Assembly: GCA_038064935.1 (NCBI GenBank)
Contig: JBBTRZ010000018.1
Coordinates: forward strand, 1 to 28,320
Length of the DNA: 28,320 bases
Reading direction: 5' to 3'
Source: JAGVGK01 sp038064935
GTDB lineage: Bacteria; Patescibacteriota; Minisyncoccia; Phycocordibacterales; JACOZG01
The stretch's first letter is position 1. Each line of letters begins with the position of its first letter. The notes beneath the pieces are model-generated. The model did not search any database, had not been told where the DNA came from, and saw only the letters and a program-made list of their open reading frames with translations. The translations under genes were made by a program, and so were the position numbers. Of the stretch, positions 13,841 through 23,000 are shown piece by piece.

Positions 13841-14299
13841 ATGCAACTCCACGATGTTAAAAGACAGCATCCTCGCAAGCGACAGAAGCTTATTGGTCGC
13901 GGCGGTAAGCGCGGGACGACTTCGGGTCGTGGAACGAAGGGGCAACGGGCGCGGTCGGGTCATCGGATTCGGCCGGAGATTCGCGATGTTATTAAGCGTT
14001 TGCCGAAATTACGCGGACACATGTCTTTATTTGCTCCCAATTTATTAGTGACAATTACGCTTGCCAATTTGGCGCGCCGTTTTACGGCGGGAGAAATAGT
14101 GTCTTCCACGACCCTCGCTGGCAAACGATTAATCTCCGCCGCCACCCTCCGCCGTGGGACAGTGAAGATTATTGGCGCGACGCCACTTACCCAGGCACTC
14201 TCAATCCAAGATTGTTTAATCACCCCCGCCGCCCGCCGAATTATTGAAGCGGCTGGTGGAAAAATAATCGTCCCAACTCCCGCCTCACCTCATGTTTAA
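13841..14299 (+). CDS. rplO: Large ribosomal subunit protein uL15
   Basis: 152 residues. The glycine/arginine-rich start R-G-G-K-R-G-T-T-S-G-R-G-T-K-G-Q at about 20-35 is the L15 signature that threads into 23S rRNA. The C-terminal domain (A-A-R-R-I-I-E-A-A-G-G) is standard. The gene ends 8 bp inside secY, so the two are translationally coupled, as is common for this pair. Confidence 0.96.
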   Translation: MQLHDVKRQHPRKRQKLIGRGGKRGTTSGRGTKGQRARSGHRIRPEIRDVIKRLPKLRGHMSLFAPNLLVTITLANLARRFTAGEIVSSTTLAGKRLISAATLRRGTVKIIGATPLTQALSIQDCLITPAARRIIEAAGGKIIVPTPASPHV

Positions 14300-15566
14300 T
14301 AAACTTGCCACCAAATTTTCTTTAGTCATGGGCGATCCGCAATTACGGCGCCGGATTCTGTTTGTGCTTTTTGCCCTCATCCTGTTTCGCTTGGGTGCCA
14401 GCATTCCGATTCCCGGGGTCAATGCCGAAGCCCTTGGTCGACTTTTCGCTGGTAATCAATTCCTTAACCTTTTGAATATTTTTTCCGGCGGCGGATTGTC
14501 GAATCTCTCCATTCTCATGTTGGGTGTGAGCCCCTTCATTACCGCGTCCATCATCATGCAACTTCTCACTATGATGTTTCCCTCGCTCAAAGAACTCTAT
14601 CAGGAATCCGGCGAAGCCGGCCGTCGCACCTTCGCTCAATATTCTCGACTCCTTACTGTGCCGCTCGCCCTACTTCAGGGCTTCGGTCTTCTAGCATTAC
14701 TGGGCAATCAAGGGGTGCTTCTCCCTATCACTTTGGGTGAACGGTTGATGAGTGTTGTAATCGTTATGGCTGGTTCCATTCTCCTCATGTGGCTAGGTGA
14801 ACTCATTAATGAATACGGTATTGGAAATGGGACTTCGCTCATTATCTTCGCCGGTATTGTCGCCAGTATCCCGCAAGCAATTGGGCAAGTGGCCGCGAAC
14901 TTCGATCCGTCGCAAGTCCCGTCCTTCATCGCTTTTCTCGCCGCGGCGGTGGTGATTGTTGGCGGCGTGGTAGTGATGACCGAGGCCGAGCGGCCGATTC
15001 CGGTGACTTATGCCAAGCGCGTGCGCGGATCGAAGCTCTATGGCGGGACCTCCACCTACTTGCCGATCCGTCTCAATCAAGCGGGCGTGATGCCGATCAT
15101 TTTTGCCCTCTCCATCCTTCTTTTCCCGCAAATGCTGGTTAATTTCTTATCACAGACCAGTCATCCCACAGTGAGGGTGGTCGCCGACACCATTTTAGGT
15201 CTCCTTAATAATAGCTGGTTTTACGCCATTGTTTATTTTATTCTCGTTTTCCTTTTCACCTACTTTTATTCGGCGATCACTTTTGATCCCGATGCCATCT
15301 CGACCAATTTGCAGAAAAGTGGCGCTTTTATTCCCGGCATTCGCCCAGGCCGACCGACGGCTGAACATTTGGGGAAAATTGTGACGCGATTAACGCTGGT
15401 CGGCGCGCTCTTCCTCGGCGTGATTGCCATGTTGCCGCTCATCATGCGGGCCTTGACCGGCATCACCGCGCTGGCGATCGGTGGCACGGCCCTCCTCATC
15501 GTCGTCTCCGTGGCGCTTGAATTCATGAAGAAGATTGACGCCCAAGCCACGATGCGGGAGTATTGA
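14292..15566 (+). CDS. secY: Protein translocase subunit SecY
   Basis: 424 residues, full length, with ten expected membrane segments. Family sequences include R-L-G-A-S-I-P-I-P-G-V near 35, the plug/segment-2 region N-I-F-S-G-G-G-L-S-N-L-S-I-L-M-L-G-V-S-P-F-I at about 57-80, N-G-T-S-L-I-I-F-A-G-I at about 180, and Y-G-G-T-S-T-Y-L-P-I-R-L-N at about 252. SecY is the channel through which the large secreted proteins of this window would be exported. adk normally follows; here three other genes come first. Confidence 0.97.
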   Translation: MFNKLATKFSLVMGDPQLRRRILFVLFALILFRLGASIPIPGVNAEALGRLFAGNQFLNLLNIFSGGGLSNLSILMLGVSPFITASIIMQLLTMMFPSLKELYQESGEAGRRTFAQYSRLLTVPLALLQGFGLLALLGNQGVLLPITLGERLMSVVIVMAGSILLMWLGELINEYGIGNGTSLIIFAGIVASIPQAIGQVAANFDPSQVPSFIAFLAAAVVIVGGVVVMTEAERPIPVTYAKRVRGSKLYGGTSTYLPIRLNQAGVMPIIFALSILLFPQMLVNFLSQTSHPTVRVVADTILGLLNNSWFYAIVYFILVFLFTYFYSAITFDPDAISTNLQKSGAFIPGIRPGRPTAEHLGKIVTRLTLVGALFLGVIAMLPLIMRALTGITALAIGGTALLIVVSVALEFMKKIDAQATMREY

Positions 15567-15583
15567 AAGTGTGGTAGGATGGC

Positions 15584-15610
15584 GGGTAGGTTTTAGGGAC
15601 TAGCTTTTAG
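15584..15610 (+). promoter_or_regulatory. Leader element of surface-protein gene, copy 2
   Basis: GGGTAG, five variable bases and AGGGACTAGC (15584-15604), then TTTTAG (15605-15610). It matches the leader at 4544-4564 in 17 of 21 positions, and both sit before genes for secreted proteins with related N-termini. Upstream TGGTAGGAT (15572-15580) has the form of an extended -10 box, at nearly the same distance from the element as in copy 1. This copy lacks the hairpin insert. Confidence 0.5.
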
Positions 15611-15636
15611 TAATTTTAAGAATAACCATAATCACC

Positions 15637-17985
15637 ATGTTTAAGAAAATATTTATTGCTTTTGTTCTTGTTAGTATTTTAGCGCCACTTACGACTAACG
15701 CGCAAAATATCGCTGATCTAGAGCAAAAGATTGGTGAGTTGTCAGCCCGGGTTAAGGTGTTTCAGAACCAAGGCGCGATTCCAGTCAAGCGATGTCAAAA
15801 TTTTGAAGTGAATCTTGGGGTCGGCTCTTCGGGAGTGGATGTGTTAAAATTACACGCTGTTTTGAAAGACGAAGGTTTTAGTGTCGGCGAGTCGGATAAG
15901 TTTGATGAACGCACCGCCGTTGCTGTCTCCAAGCTACAATCTAAATATGAAGAAGAAATTTTAACACCCAGTGGTCTCACGGCACCCACTGGCTACTTCG
16001 GTTCGGCTACCCGCCGGAAAATAAATAGTTTGTTTGACTGTAGTGGCCAGCAAAACCCGATAGTAATTAGTCCGCCACCGATTAATCTGTTACCCAAACA
16101 ACCGTATCCGGGTAATCAAAATCCGATAATACTAAGACCATCTCCAACTGATCCGACCCCCAAACAACCAAGTCCTGCAAATCCTAATAATCAATCACTC
16201 ACTGTGATATCTCCTGATGGCGGGGAGAGTTGGCAGAAAGGAGCTTACCAAGTTATTTCTTGGTCTGATCGTGAGTATCATCCTGTTAATGATTCTGTAG
16301 TTTTCAAAGTGTTTATCCAGAATTATCCCGCGAAATATACCTATACAATTGCGGAAGTTCATAATCAGAGTGATTTATCGTTACAATGGAAAGTCGGCAC
16401 TCATAGTTACGGTAATTTAGAACCGGGGGCTTATCAGATTACTGTCGACAAATATGTAAATGGCAAATATGTTGTTTCGGATAGTAGTGACTCCTTTTTC
16501 AAGATTTATGATTCTACTCGGCCCATTACACCGATTATCCCTGAAGACGGTATTGATTTAGCCGTCACTTCCTTCACGATGGATGCTGATGGGCCGAAGG
16601 CGGTTTTATGTAATTTAGGTTCTAAGTCGATCCCAACTTTTCCCGGCGAAGTGGCGGTTAATGGGATGTCGGTCCTATTTCCCAACATAGTTTACCACGC
16701 CGATAATCCCGGGGCCTGTCTCACTCACCAGTGGCCCGGGTATTCTTGGCCTGCTGATGACGGCACTTACCGCGCTAGTATTGTCGTTGACCCGGATAAC
16801 ATTTACCAAGAGTCTAACGAGTCAAATAATAAATTAACGACTAATTATAGTGGTACGACGACGGTGGCGGTTGTTACTAGATTCTATCTTTTGTCACCGA
16901 ATGGTAGAGATATTCTGAATAATGGTACTAATCAGGCCGTAAGATGGGATGGCAGTGCTTTCTCTCGAGATGGTAAAGTAAAAATAGTTTTAGATAATAA
17001 TATTGGTTATAGAGCTGAATTTTGGAGCAGTAACGATGGTTTTGAAATGATTCCCATCAATGTTCCATCTGCCGATGTGGCAAAAGTAACCCAGGACGAC
17101 GATGTGGGAGGAAGATTTGCCTTATACATTTACGGTGTTGATGTTAATCCAACAGTTCATCATTACTATGACAATGAGGGGTTTGGGTATGATTATTATG
17201 ACCAGCTTCATCCCAATCATGTCGTCTTCATAAAAGATTCTAGTAATCGCAATGGTCGTTCTCCCTCAATCTCTGGTGTCTCGGGGCCGACAACGCTAAA
17301 GGTTAATGAGCGGGGGACATGGCGGGTCGAGGCGTCTGATTCGGAGAATGGTAATTTGAGTTACTCGGTCAGATGGGGTGATGAGGTGAGTACGATGAGA
17401 GGTGGAGTGGCCATTCCGTCTTATGTGCCGACCCAGCAGACAGCCTCGTTCACGCACCGTTACGCTAAAGCTGGTACTTACACCCCAACTTTTACCGTCA
17501 CTGACAACTCCGGCCAATCAGCCCAAACTAGCTTGAGTGTGCGGGTGGGGAATTTCACTGCTCCTTATATACCAATTTCGCCTCAACCTCTTACTGTTCT
17601 CTCGCCGAATGGTGGGGAGATAATTCGTGCTGGTGATACTTACAACATCAGATGGTCAGCTTCTAATCTTACCTATGGGGCCCGCTTAGAGATTGGTTTG
17701 TTCAGGATGCTTAATATTGATGATGAGGGTCAAACATTTGATCGCTATATCGCCGAGAACTCCACAGTTAGTGGCAATACAACTTATTCTTGGTCTGTCC
17801 CTAAAGACTTGCCGACTGGCCAGTACAAAATTCTAATTATTGTTCACCAGCAATCTGGGGCAAAACTAGTGAGTGACTACAGTGATAGACGATTCACTGT
17901 CATTAATTCTTTCCAGCCCGTTCTTCCCCAAGCCATTCCCGGGACCATTCAATATCACCCGGCGGGTCCAGTGCAGGCACGGTAG
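15637..17985 (+). CDS. Large secreted surface protein: PG-binding, SPNGGE Ig-like, CARDB and PKD domains
   Basis: 782 residues. Signal peptide with cleavage after Ala22 (T-T-N-A-Q-N-I-A-D-L-E), a short coiled stretch, then a peptidoglycan-binding_1-like domain about 53-133 (N-L-G-V-G-S-S-G-V-D-V ... G-Y-F-G-S-A-T-R-R-K-I). A Pro/Asn-rich linker leads to a Ser-Thr-rich Ig-like domain (V-I-S-P-D-G-G-E-S-W, ~190), a CARDB domain (~305-405, V-D-P-D-N-I-Y-Q-E-S-N-E-S-N-N), another Ig-like module, a PKD domain (~545-640) closely similar to that of the protein at 4640, and a last V-L-S-P-N-G-G-E domain. No catalytic motif is seen, so it is probably a wall-bound adhesive or structural protein. It lies between secY and adk, an unusual site. 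Confidence 0.85.
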   Translation: MFKKIFIAFVLVSILAPLTTNAQNIADLEQKIGELSARVKVFQNQGAIPVKRCQNFEVNLGVGSSGVDVLKLHAVLKDEGFSVGESDKFDERTAVAVSKLQSKYEEEILTPSGLTAPTGYFGSATRRKINSLFDCSGQQNPIVISPPPINLLPKQPYPGNQNPIILRPSPTDPTPKQPSPANPNNQSLTVISPDGGESWQKGAYQVISWSDREYHPVNDSVVFKVFIQNYPAKYTYTIAEVHNQSDLSLQWKVGTHSYGNLEPGAYQITVDKYVNGKYVVSDSSDSFFKIYDSTRPITPIIPEDGIDLAVTSFTMDADGPKAVLCNLGSKSIPTFPGEVAVNGMSVLFPNIVYHADNPGACLTHQWPGYSWPADDGTYRASIVVDPDNIYQESNESNNKLTTNYSGTTTVAVVTRFYLLSPNGRDILNNGTNQAVRWDGSAFSRDGKVKIVLDNNIGYRAEFWSSNDGFEMIPINVPSADVAKVTQDDDVGGRFALYIYGVDVNPTVHHYYDNEGFGYDYYDQLHPNHVVFIKDSSNRNGRSPSISGVSGPTTLKVNERGTWRVEASDSENGNLSYSVRWGDEVSTMRGGVAIPSYVPTQQTASFTHRYAKAGTYTPTFTVTDNSGQSAQTSLSVRVGNFTAPYIPISPQPLTVLSPNGGEIIRAGDTYNIRWSASNLTYGARLEIGLFRMLNIDDEGQTFDRYIAENSTVSGNTTYSWSVPKDLPTGQYKILIIVHQQSGAKLVSDYSDRRFTVINSFQPVLPQAIPGTIQYHPAGPVQAR

Positions 17986-17995
17986 TAATAAGGTC

Positions 17996-18403
17996 ATGAA
18001 AAAGCTTCTCGAAAACAAAACTAAAAAACCAACTCTTCGTAAAGATTATTACGAAGTCACGATGGAGTATGTTAAGGATACGGTTAAAATAATTGCCGAG
18101 GGTCAGAATGCGATGAGTGAGAGGCTCGACCGGAATTTGGAGGAAATCAAAAAAGAATTCGTTGGCGTTAAAAAAAATCATGGTGATTTACAAAGTGAAG
18201 TATTTAGTTTCCGGCAAGAAATGCAAAGTAACTTTCAGACCGTTTTTGATTACCTGTCTCGGATTGATGATGAACTTAAGGAAATTAAGAGCGAGATTAA
18301 AAAATTGAAAGAGGGGTTGAAAAATAAAGTTGACTTAGAGCGAATGGAATTACTGGAGTCCCGGGTGTTTAAAATCGAGGCGGAGTTGGCTCGTCAGCGG
18401 TAG
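17996..18403 (+). CDS. Coiled-coil protein of unknown function
   Basis: 135 residues from ATG 17996, preceded by AAGG at a usable distance. After a basic start (M-K-K-L-L-E-N-K-T-K-K) the protein is almost all heptad-like charged helix (N-L-E-E-I-K-K-E-F, R-I-D-D-E-L-K-E-I-K-S-E-I-K-K-L). No membrane segment, signal peptide or catalytic motif. It begins 10 bp after the surface-protein stop and may share its transcript. Similar small coiled-coil proteins are frequent in Patescibacteria, without known role. Confidence 0.75.
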   Translation: MKKLLENKTKKPTLRKDYYEVTMEYVKDTVKIIAEGQNAMSERLDRNLEEIKKEFVGVKKNHGDLQSEVFSFRQEMQSNFQTVFDYLSRIDDELKEIKSEIKKLKEGLKNKVDLERMELLESRVFKIEAELARQR

Positions 18404-18415
18404 GTTTGCTACAAT
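18386..18415 (+). promoter_or_regulatory. Promoter for the small membrane protein-adk-map group
   Basis: TTGGCT (18386-18391), 18 bp, TACAAT (18410-18415). The next ATG is 6 bp past the -10 box (18422), predicting a leaderless transcript. It overlaps the end of the coiled-coil gene. Confidence 0.6.
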
Positions 18416-18421
18416 AGCGAC

Positions 18422-18625
18422 ATGTCAAACGATCAAATGACAATTAATCCCGAAGGGGCCGATTTCTATCGGCCGAGTGATGGGCGGAAGCGTGGCAGTT
18501 TGCCCGCGCTAATTATCAAGCTCTCGGGCGGGAAGATTGATGAGGCGGGGGCCAACCGCGTTTTGCTCGGTTTCGCGATCATTGTCTTCATTATTTCCGT
18601 GATAATTTTAATCACCACTCTTTGA
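18422..18625 (+). CDS. Small membrane protein of unknown function
   Basis: 67 residues: a polar N-terminal half (Asp/Glu/Arg-rich) and a single strongly hydrophobic C-terminal segment at about 47-66 (L-L-G-F-A-I-I-V-F-I-I-S-V-I-I-L-I). The shape is that of a tail-anchored protein with the N-terminus in the cytoplasm. SecE is also a small one-segment protein, but I see no SecE signature. It ends just before adk and is likely co-transcribed with adk and map. Confidence 0.65.
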   Translation: MSNDQMTINPEGADFYRPSDGRKRGSLPALIIKLSGGKIDEAGANRVLLGFAIIVFIISVIILITTL

Positions 18626-18633
18626 CCCCGAGT

Positions 18634-19212
18634 ATGATGGTACCGCAAACCTTCATTTTTATCGGGCGGTCCGGTTCGGGCAAGGGGACGCAGGCTAATT
18701 TGTTGACTGAGCGATTGCGGCCGACACCCGTAATTTATATTGAACCCGGGGAACATATCCGTAAGTTTATTCAGACTGATAGTTTGGCGGCGCGCGCGGC
18801 CGAAGAGATAATGCGTCAAGGCGAACGGCACCCGTCGTTTTTGCCGATTTGGCTTTGGTCGGATATTTTATTAAATAAGTTTACCGGTAATGAAGTTTTA
18901 ATTTTTGACGGTGCGGCGCGCGCGTTGATTGAAGCTGAAGCCCTAGATGGGGCTTTACATTTTTTCAAAATCAAACAGCCCATGGTTATATTTTTAGATG
19001 TATCGGTTGAGACGGCAACCCAACGTTTAGTTGACCGGGGCCGGGTTTATGACAGCGAAGAGGAAAATCGCAAGCGTTTCGTTTGGTTCGAGCGAGATGT
19101 CAAACCGGTCATTGATTATTATCGAGCGAATCAGGATTATTATCGTTTGTTAACGATCGATGGACATAAAACAATTGAAGAAATCCAGCAGGCGATTGCC
19201 GCATCATTATGA
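18634..19212 (+). CDS. adk: Adenylate kinase (short, LID-reduced)
   Basis: 192 residues from ATG 18634 (a TTG at 18622, overlapping the previous stop, and ATG 18637 are alternatives). It converts ATP + AMP to 2 ADP. The P-loop G-R-S-G-S-G-K-G-T-Q follows the first strand, the AMP-site region reads F-D-G-A-A-R in place of the usual 'DGFPR', and D-R-G-R-V-Y-D-S-E-E-E-N-R-K-R-F takes the place of the LID, which is short and has no zinc cysteines. The position between secY and map is typical for adk, supporting the call despite the variant motifs; a broader nucleoside-monophosphate kinase activity is possible. Overlaps map by 4 bp. Confidence 0.85.
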   Translation: MMVPQTFIFIGRSGSGKGTQANLLTERLRPTPVIYIEPGEHIRKFIQTDSLAARAAEEIMRQGERHPSFLPIWLWSDILLNKFTGNEVLIFDGAARALIEAEALDGALHFFKIKQPMVIFLDVSVETATQRLVDRGRVYDSEEENRKRFVWFERDVKPVIDYYRANQDYYRLLTIDGHKTIEEIQQAIAASL

Positions 19213-19967
19213 TTGTTAAGAACGATGAGGAGTTGACACGACTACATGCCGGCGGGAGAAAACTTTCCCAAATTCTCGCCACTCTCGCCCGAGCCGCGCG
19301 CCCGGGGGTCACGACTCGGGCGCTCGACACGCTCGCGCGCGAATTGATTCAAGCAGCGGACGGCGAACCGGCCTTCCTCAATTATCGGCCGGCCGGTGCC
19401 GCCTCCCCCTTCCCCGCGGCGCTCTGTGTCTCAATCAATGATGAAGTGGTGCACGGGATCCCAGGCGACCGTCAATTGAAAGATGGCGATTTGGTCGGCC
19501 TCGATCTCGGGCTTAAATATCAAGGTCTATATACCGATATGGCGGTGACGGTCGGGGTGGGGGAAATTGCTCCGTCGGCCCAAGCCCTGCTTGATGTCAC
19601 CCGCGCCGCTCTCATCGCCGGTATTGCCGCGGCTAAGTCTGGCAGGAAAACCGGTGATATTGGCTTTGCCATCGCGAAGTCGGTTGATAAAAAGCAGTAT
19701 GACTTGGTTCGAGAATTTGGCGGCCACGGCGTCGGTCATCGCGTCCACGAGCCACCGGAAGTGCCGAATGTTGCTACACGCGGAACTGGTGTCCGACTTG
19801 AATCGGGACTAGTGATCGCCATTGAGCCAATGGTGACCATCGGCAGTGCCGCGATTGTGACAGCCGATGATGGTTGGACGATCAAGACGAAGAGTGGCGC
19901 TCTCGCCGCCCACTTCGAGCACACGGTCTTAGTGACGGATGACGGTCCGGAGATTCTTACCCAATGA
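19209..19967 (+). CDS. map: Methionine aminopeptidase, type I
   Basis: 252 residues. Removes the initiator methionine from new proteins. The pita-bread fold metal ligands are visible: the two Asp in V-G-L-D-L-G-L-K-Y-Q-G-L-Y-T-D-M-A-V, His in G-H-G-V-G-H-R-V-H-E-P-P-E-V-P-N, and the Glu residues of A-I-E-P-M and the C-terminal F-E-H-T-V-L-V. There is no N-terminal extension, as in type Ia enzymes. Start ATG overlaps the adk stop (ATGA). Adjacent to secY-adk as in most bacteria. Confidence 0.96.
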   Translation: MIVKNDEELTRLHAGGRKLSQILATLARAARPGVTTRALDTLARELIQAADGEPAFLNYRPAGAASPFPAALCVSINDEVVHGIPGDRQLKDGDLVGLDLGLKYQGLYTDMAVTVGVGEIAPSAQALLDVTRAALIAGIAAAKSGRKTGDIGFAIAKSVDKKQYDLVREFGGHGVGHRVHEPPEVPNVATRGTGVRLESGLVIAIEPMVTIGSAAIVTADDGWTIKTKSGALAAHFEHTVLVTDDGPEILTQ

Positions 19968-20013
19968 AATCGTGCTTGTGCATAACTTTCCAACTAAACC
20001 GCCTAATTTGCGG

Positions 20014-20019
20014 TATGCT
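20014..20019 (+). promoter_or_regulatory. -10 box of the secreted protease gene (weak -35)
   Basis: TATGCT at 20014-20019, with the ATG 6 bp later at 20026, again predicting a leaderless mRNA. No good -35 is seen at the expected distance. A small inverted repeat ACCGC/GCGGT (19998-20002, 20010-20014) touches the box and could be an operator. Confidence 0.4.
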
Positions 20020-20025
20020 TAACTC

Positions 20026-23000
20026 ATGAATCTCCACACCCGCTCCCTCGGCATTCTCCTTCTGCTTCTTCCAATTTTTCTCTTCGCCGTCTTCGCCGGC
20101 TCGGCGCTCGAACGCGACTTGAACCTCCTTGGCCGTCTGACGGGCGACGAATCGGTTGACCAACTCGCCGCGACCGGGCAACCGTCATCGGTTAGTAGAC
20201 CGCTTGTCGAAGCGGAAACGGCCGCTTCAGCTAAGCTCGCCGCCGCCTCCCGATCACTAGCTCTCGTTTCCTCTCTCAATAATCAAATCACGGCCAAGAT
20301 TAGTCAACTTGGCGCGACGGAACTAAAATCACTTTTGGTCCAAAGAAAAGTTGAGCTGCTTAATCTCGCTAAAGTTAATCCACGATTATTTTTAACTCAA
20401 AAATTATCACCGACAATAATTCAGAAAATTCCGCAGGACTTGCGAGGTAATCTCGAACAGGCCGCGACGCTCACCGGCCGCCTCGAAGTGATGCACATAG
20501 ATGATTTTGAACACGAGAACTCCCGTTATGATTATTCGTTAGTTGTCGGTAATACCAAGTACGCCCTCTATCCCACCGAACCGATTCTCTCGGCCTCGGG
20601 GGCGGTGATGAAAGTTACTGGTTCCCAATTGGAAGAAGTGATCGTGGCCGAAGCCAGCAAATTTCAAATCATCACCGCCGCGCCCCGACCCGAGGCGGTG
20701 GGGGATCAGAAGACGCTTATTCTTCTTGTCAACTTCCTCGATTCTGGCCCGCCGCCGAAAACGCCTCAAGAAATTTACGATCTTACCTTCAACGGTCAAT
20801 TCCAAAAGTTTTACCACGAGCAATCATATGGCAAAATCAAATTCACCGGCGATGTGAAGGGGTGGTATACTTTGCCGCGGAATAGTGGTGGTTGTGCAGG
20901 TGCTGAAGATAGTGAGGTCGCGCACATAATTCTTGACAATAATATTGATTTATCTAAATACGCTAGTTTGGTTATTGTTCATGGTACCCAATGTCCTGAT
21001 GCCAGTGGATATTCAACTGTCGGTAAGAGAAATTTTTCCGTCGGTAATAAAAATTTCAATCTTTCCACTGCTTGGGTTCAGATTTCTGACCTAGAGCTTT
21101 ATAATCAATGGAAAGGTTTTGATAATGTTGGTACCGGCCACCCCTTCTCGTGGACGATTTGGGATCATATTTTGTCTCACGAAATGGGTCATGGTCTTGG
21201 TGTTCTACATGCTAATGGTTGGGATTGTGGTGAAAATGTTTTTCGAGGTGGTTGCAGGCACGAAGAATATGGCAATCTTTTTGACACGATGGGGCAGGGT
21301 GCTTACTCCACGCACTTTAATTCTTTCTATAAAGAATTATTAGGTTGGATTCCACCAAATGAAACCATCCAAATTAATAGCTCTGGACGATACGCTCTTA
21401 ATCCGCTTGAATTAGCTGGTAGTGGTAAAAAGTTAGCCAAAGTTCAGTCGCCACTGGCAACATCAACAACATTATATTTAGAACATCGTCGAGGAACTGG
21501 TTTTGACAGAAAATTAAATGATACAGCTTTGTCTCCCAACCAGCAGGGATTATTTATCAACAAAATTATTAATGATGATTTTTACCAGTTTCCGCGCTTA
21601 CTGGATATGGAACCCACTACTTTACCATGGGAACAAGACATTTCATTAACCACTCTGAATTCTACAAGCAATAAATTTACTGATATTACGACTGGAATAA
21701 ATTTGGGCCCAATCATTACTGTTGGAGATTCAACTATAACTTTTGATGTGGAACTGACAACGCCTCAAACACCTCAATGCGTGAGAGATAAACCGGTAAT
21801 TACGAGTTTTTATCCTTATCCAAGTCCCGCTAGAGGAGGAACTAGTTACATCACTATTAGTTATCTGAATAGTGACTCGAGCAGTTGTGGTGACTCGAAC
21901 TTTAGGATTGAAACTAATATACCTTCAACCTGGCAACCTACTATTTCACCACCAGGCGATGTTTTAGTTTCTCCGGCTGATAATATCGTTGAGACCGTTG
22001 GGGCTGATATTTTTTTCACTCTCCCAAGTAATACCTCCCTAGGGCGTCATGTTGTCACTATCGATGTCATTAATTTGAATACTAATCAAAAAGCGACTGC
22101 AAATGTCGAGATTATTATAGTTAATCCCCCGACCATATCTAACATTACCCCTAGGTCTGGGCCGGTTGGAACAGTCGTTTCTGTTTCTGGTGCCGATTTC
22201 TCTGGTTATTCCGTTATAAATTTCATCAACTTAACAACCGGGAATTCTTTTTCCAATTATGTATTCACTTCTGATATCCGAAAAATAAATTTTACTGTCC
22301 CGGAGTTCATTACAAATAATGGTCAACAGATTCCAACAGCTCCTGGAAGATATAAAATTTCTGTGTACGCCAATGGTGCAGATAGTAATCCCATTGATTT
22401 TGAGGTTACTTCGACAACAACCCCTACTGTTACTATTCTTTCCCCCAACGGTGGCGAGACAATCCCGCGCGGTGGATCACTAAACATTAAGTGGAATCAC
22501 ACCGGCAATCAAACTAATCAGCCGATCACAGTTACGGTGTTACCTTATCGTGCCCCCGGTGCGCCACCGCCTGATCCAGCCGATATACTTAACACGACAA
22601 GCGGAAATGATGGTCAAGAAACTATTCCAATTCCGGCCACCCAACCAATCGGTCAATACATTGTTATGGTCTCGGTGACCGTGGACGGTCGACGATACCA
22701 CGATTTCAGCGATCAGCCGTTTACCATTATGGCTAATACGGTCGTGACCCCACCAGAGACAATTCCGACCACGCCCTTGCCATTCACCGTCCTTGCTCCC
22801 AACGGCGGCGAGAGTTGGCGACTGGGGACCAAACAGACGATTAGTTGGTTGGGTGGTGGATCGGTTAATGTGTCGGTGATCAAAGCCACGGCGACTTCGA
22901 CGAGTTATTTGATTGGCAAACAACTCTCGGCTTCTAATTTTTCTTGGACGGTGGGTCAAGGGAGCGAGGCCGGCATGTCGGTCCCGATCGGTTCGTACCG

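Noticed and set aside
18622..18627. TTGACC as a promoter -35 for adk
   Set aside because: No -10 box lies 16-18 bp downstream; the sequence there is inside adk.
19977..19985. DnaA-box-like TGTGCATAA, and a near match at 24621-24629
   Set aside because: A nine-base degenerate word is expected about once in a window of this size, and no cluster or dnaA/dnaN gene is present.
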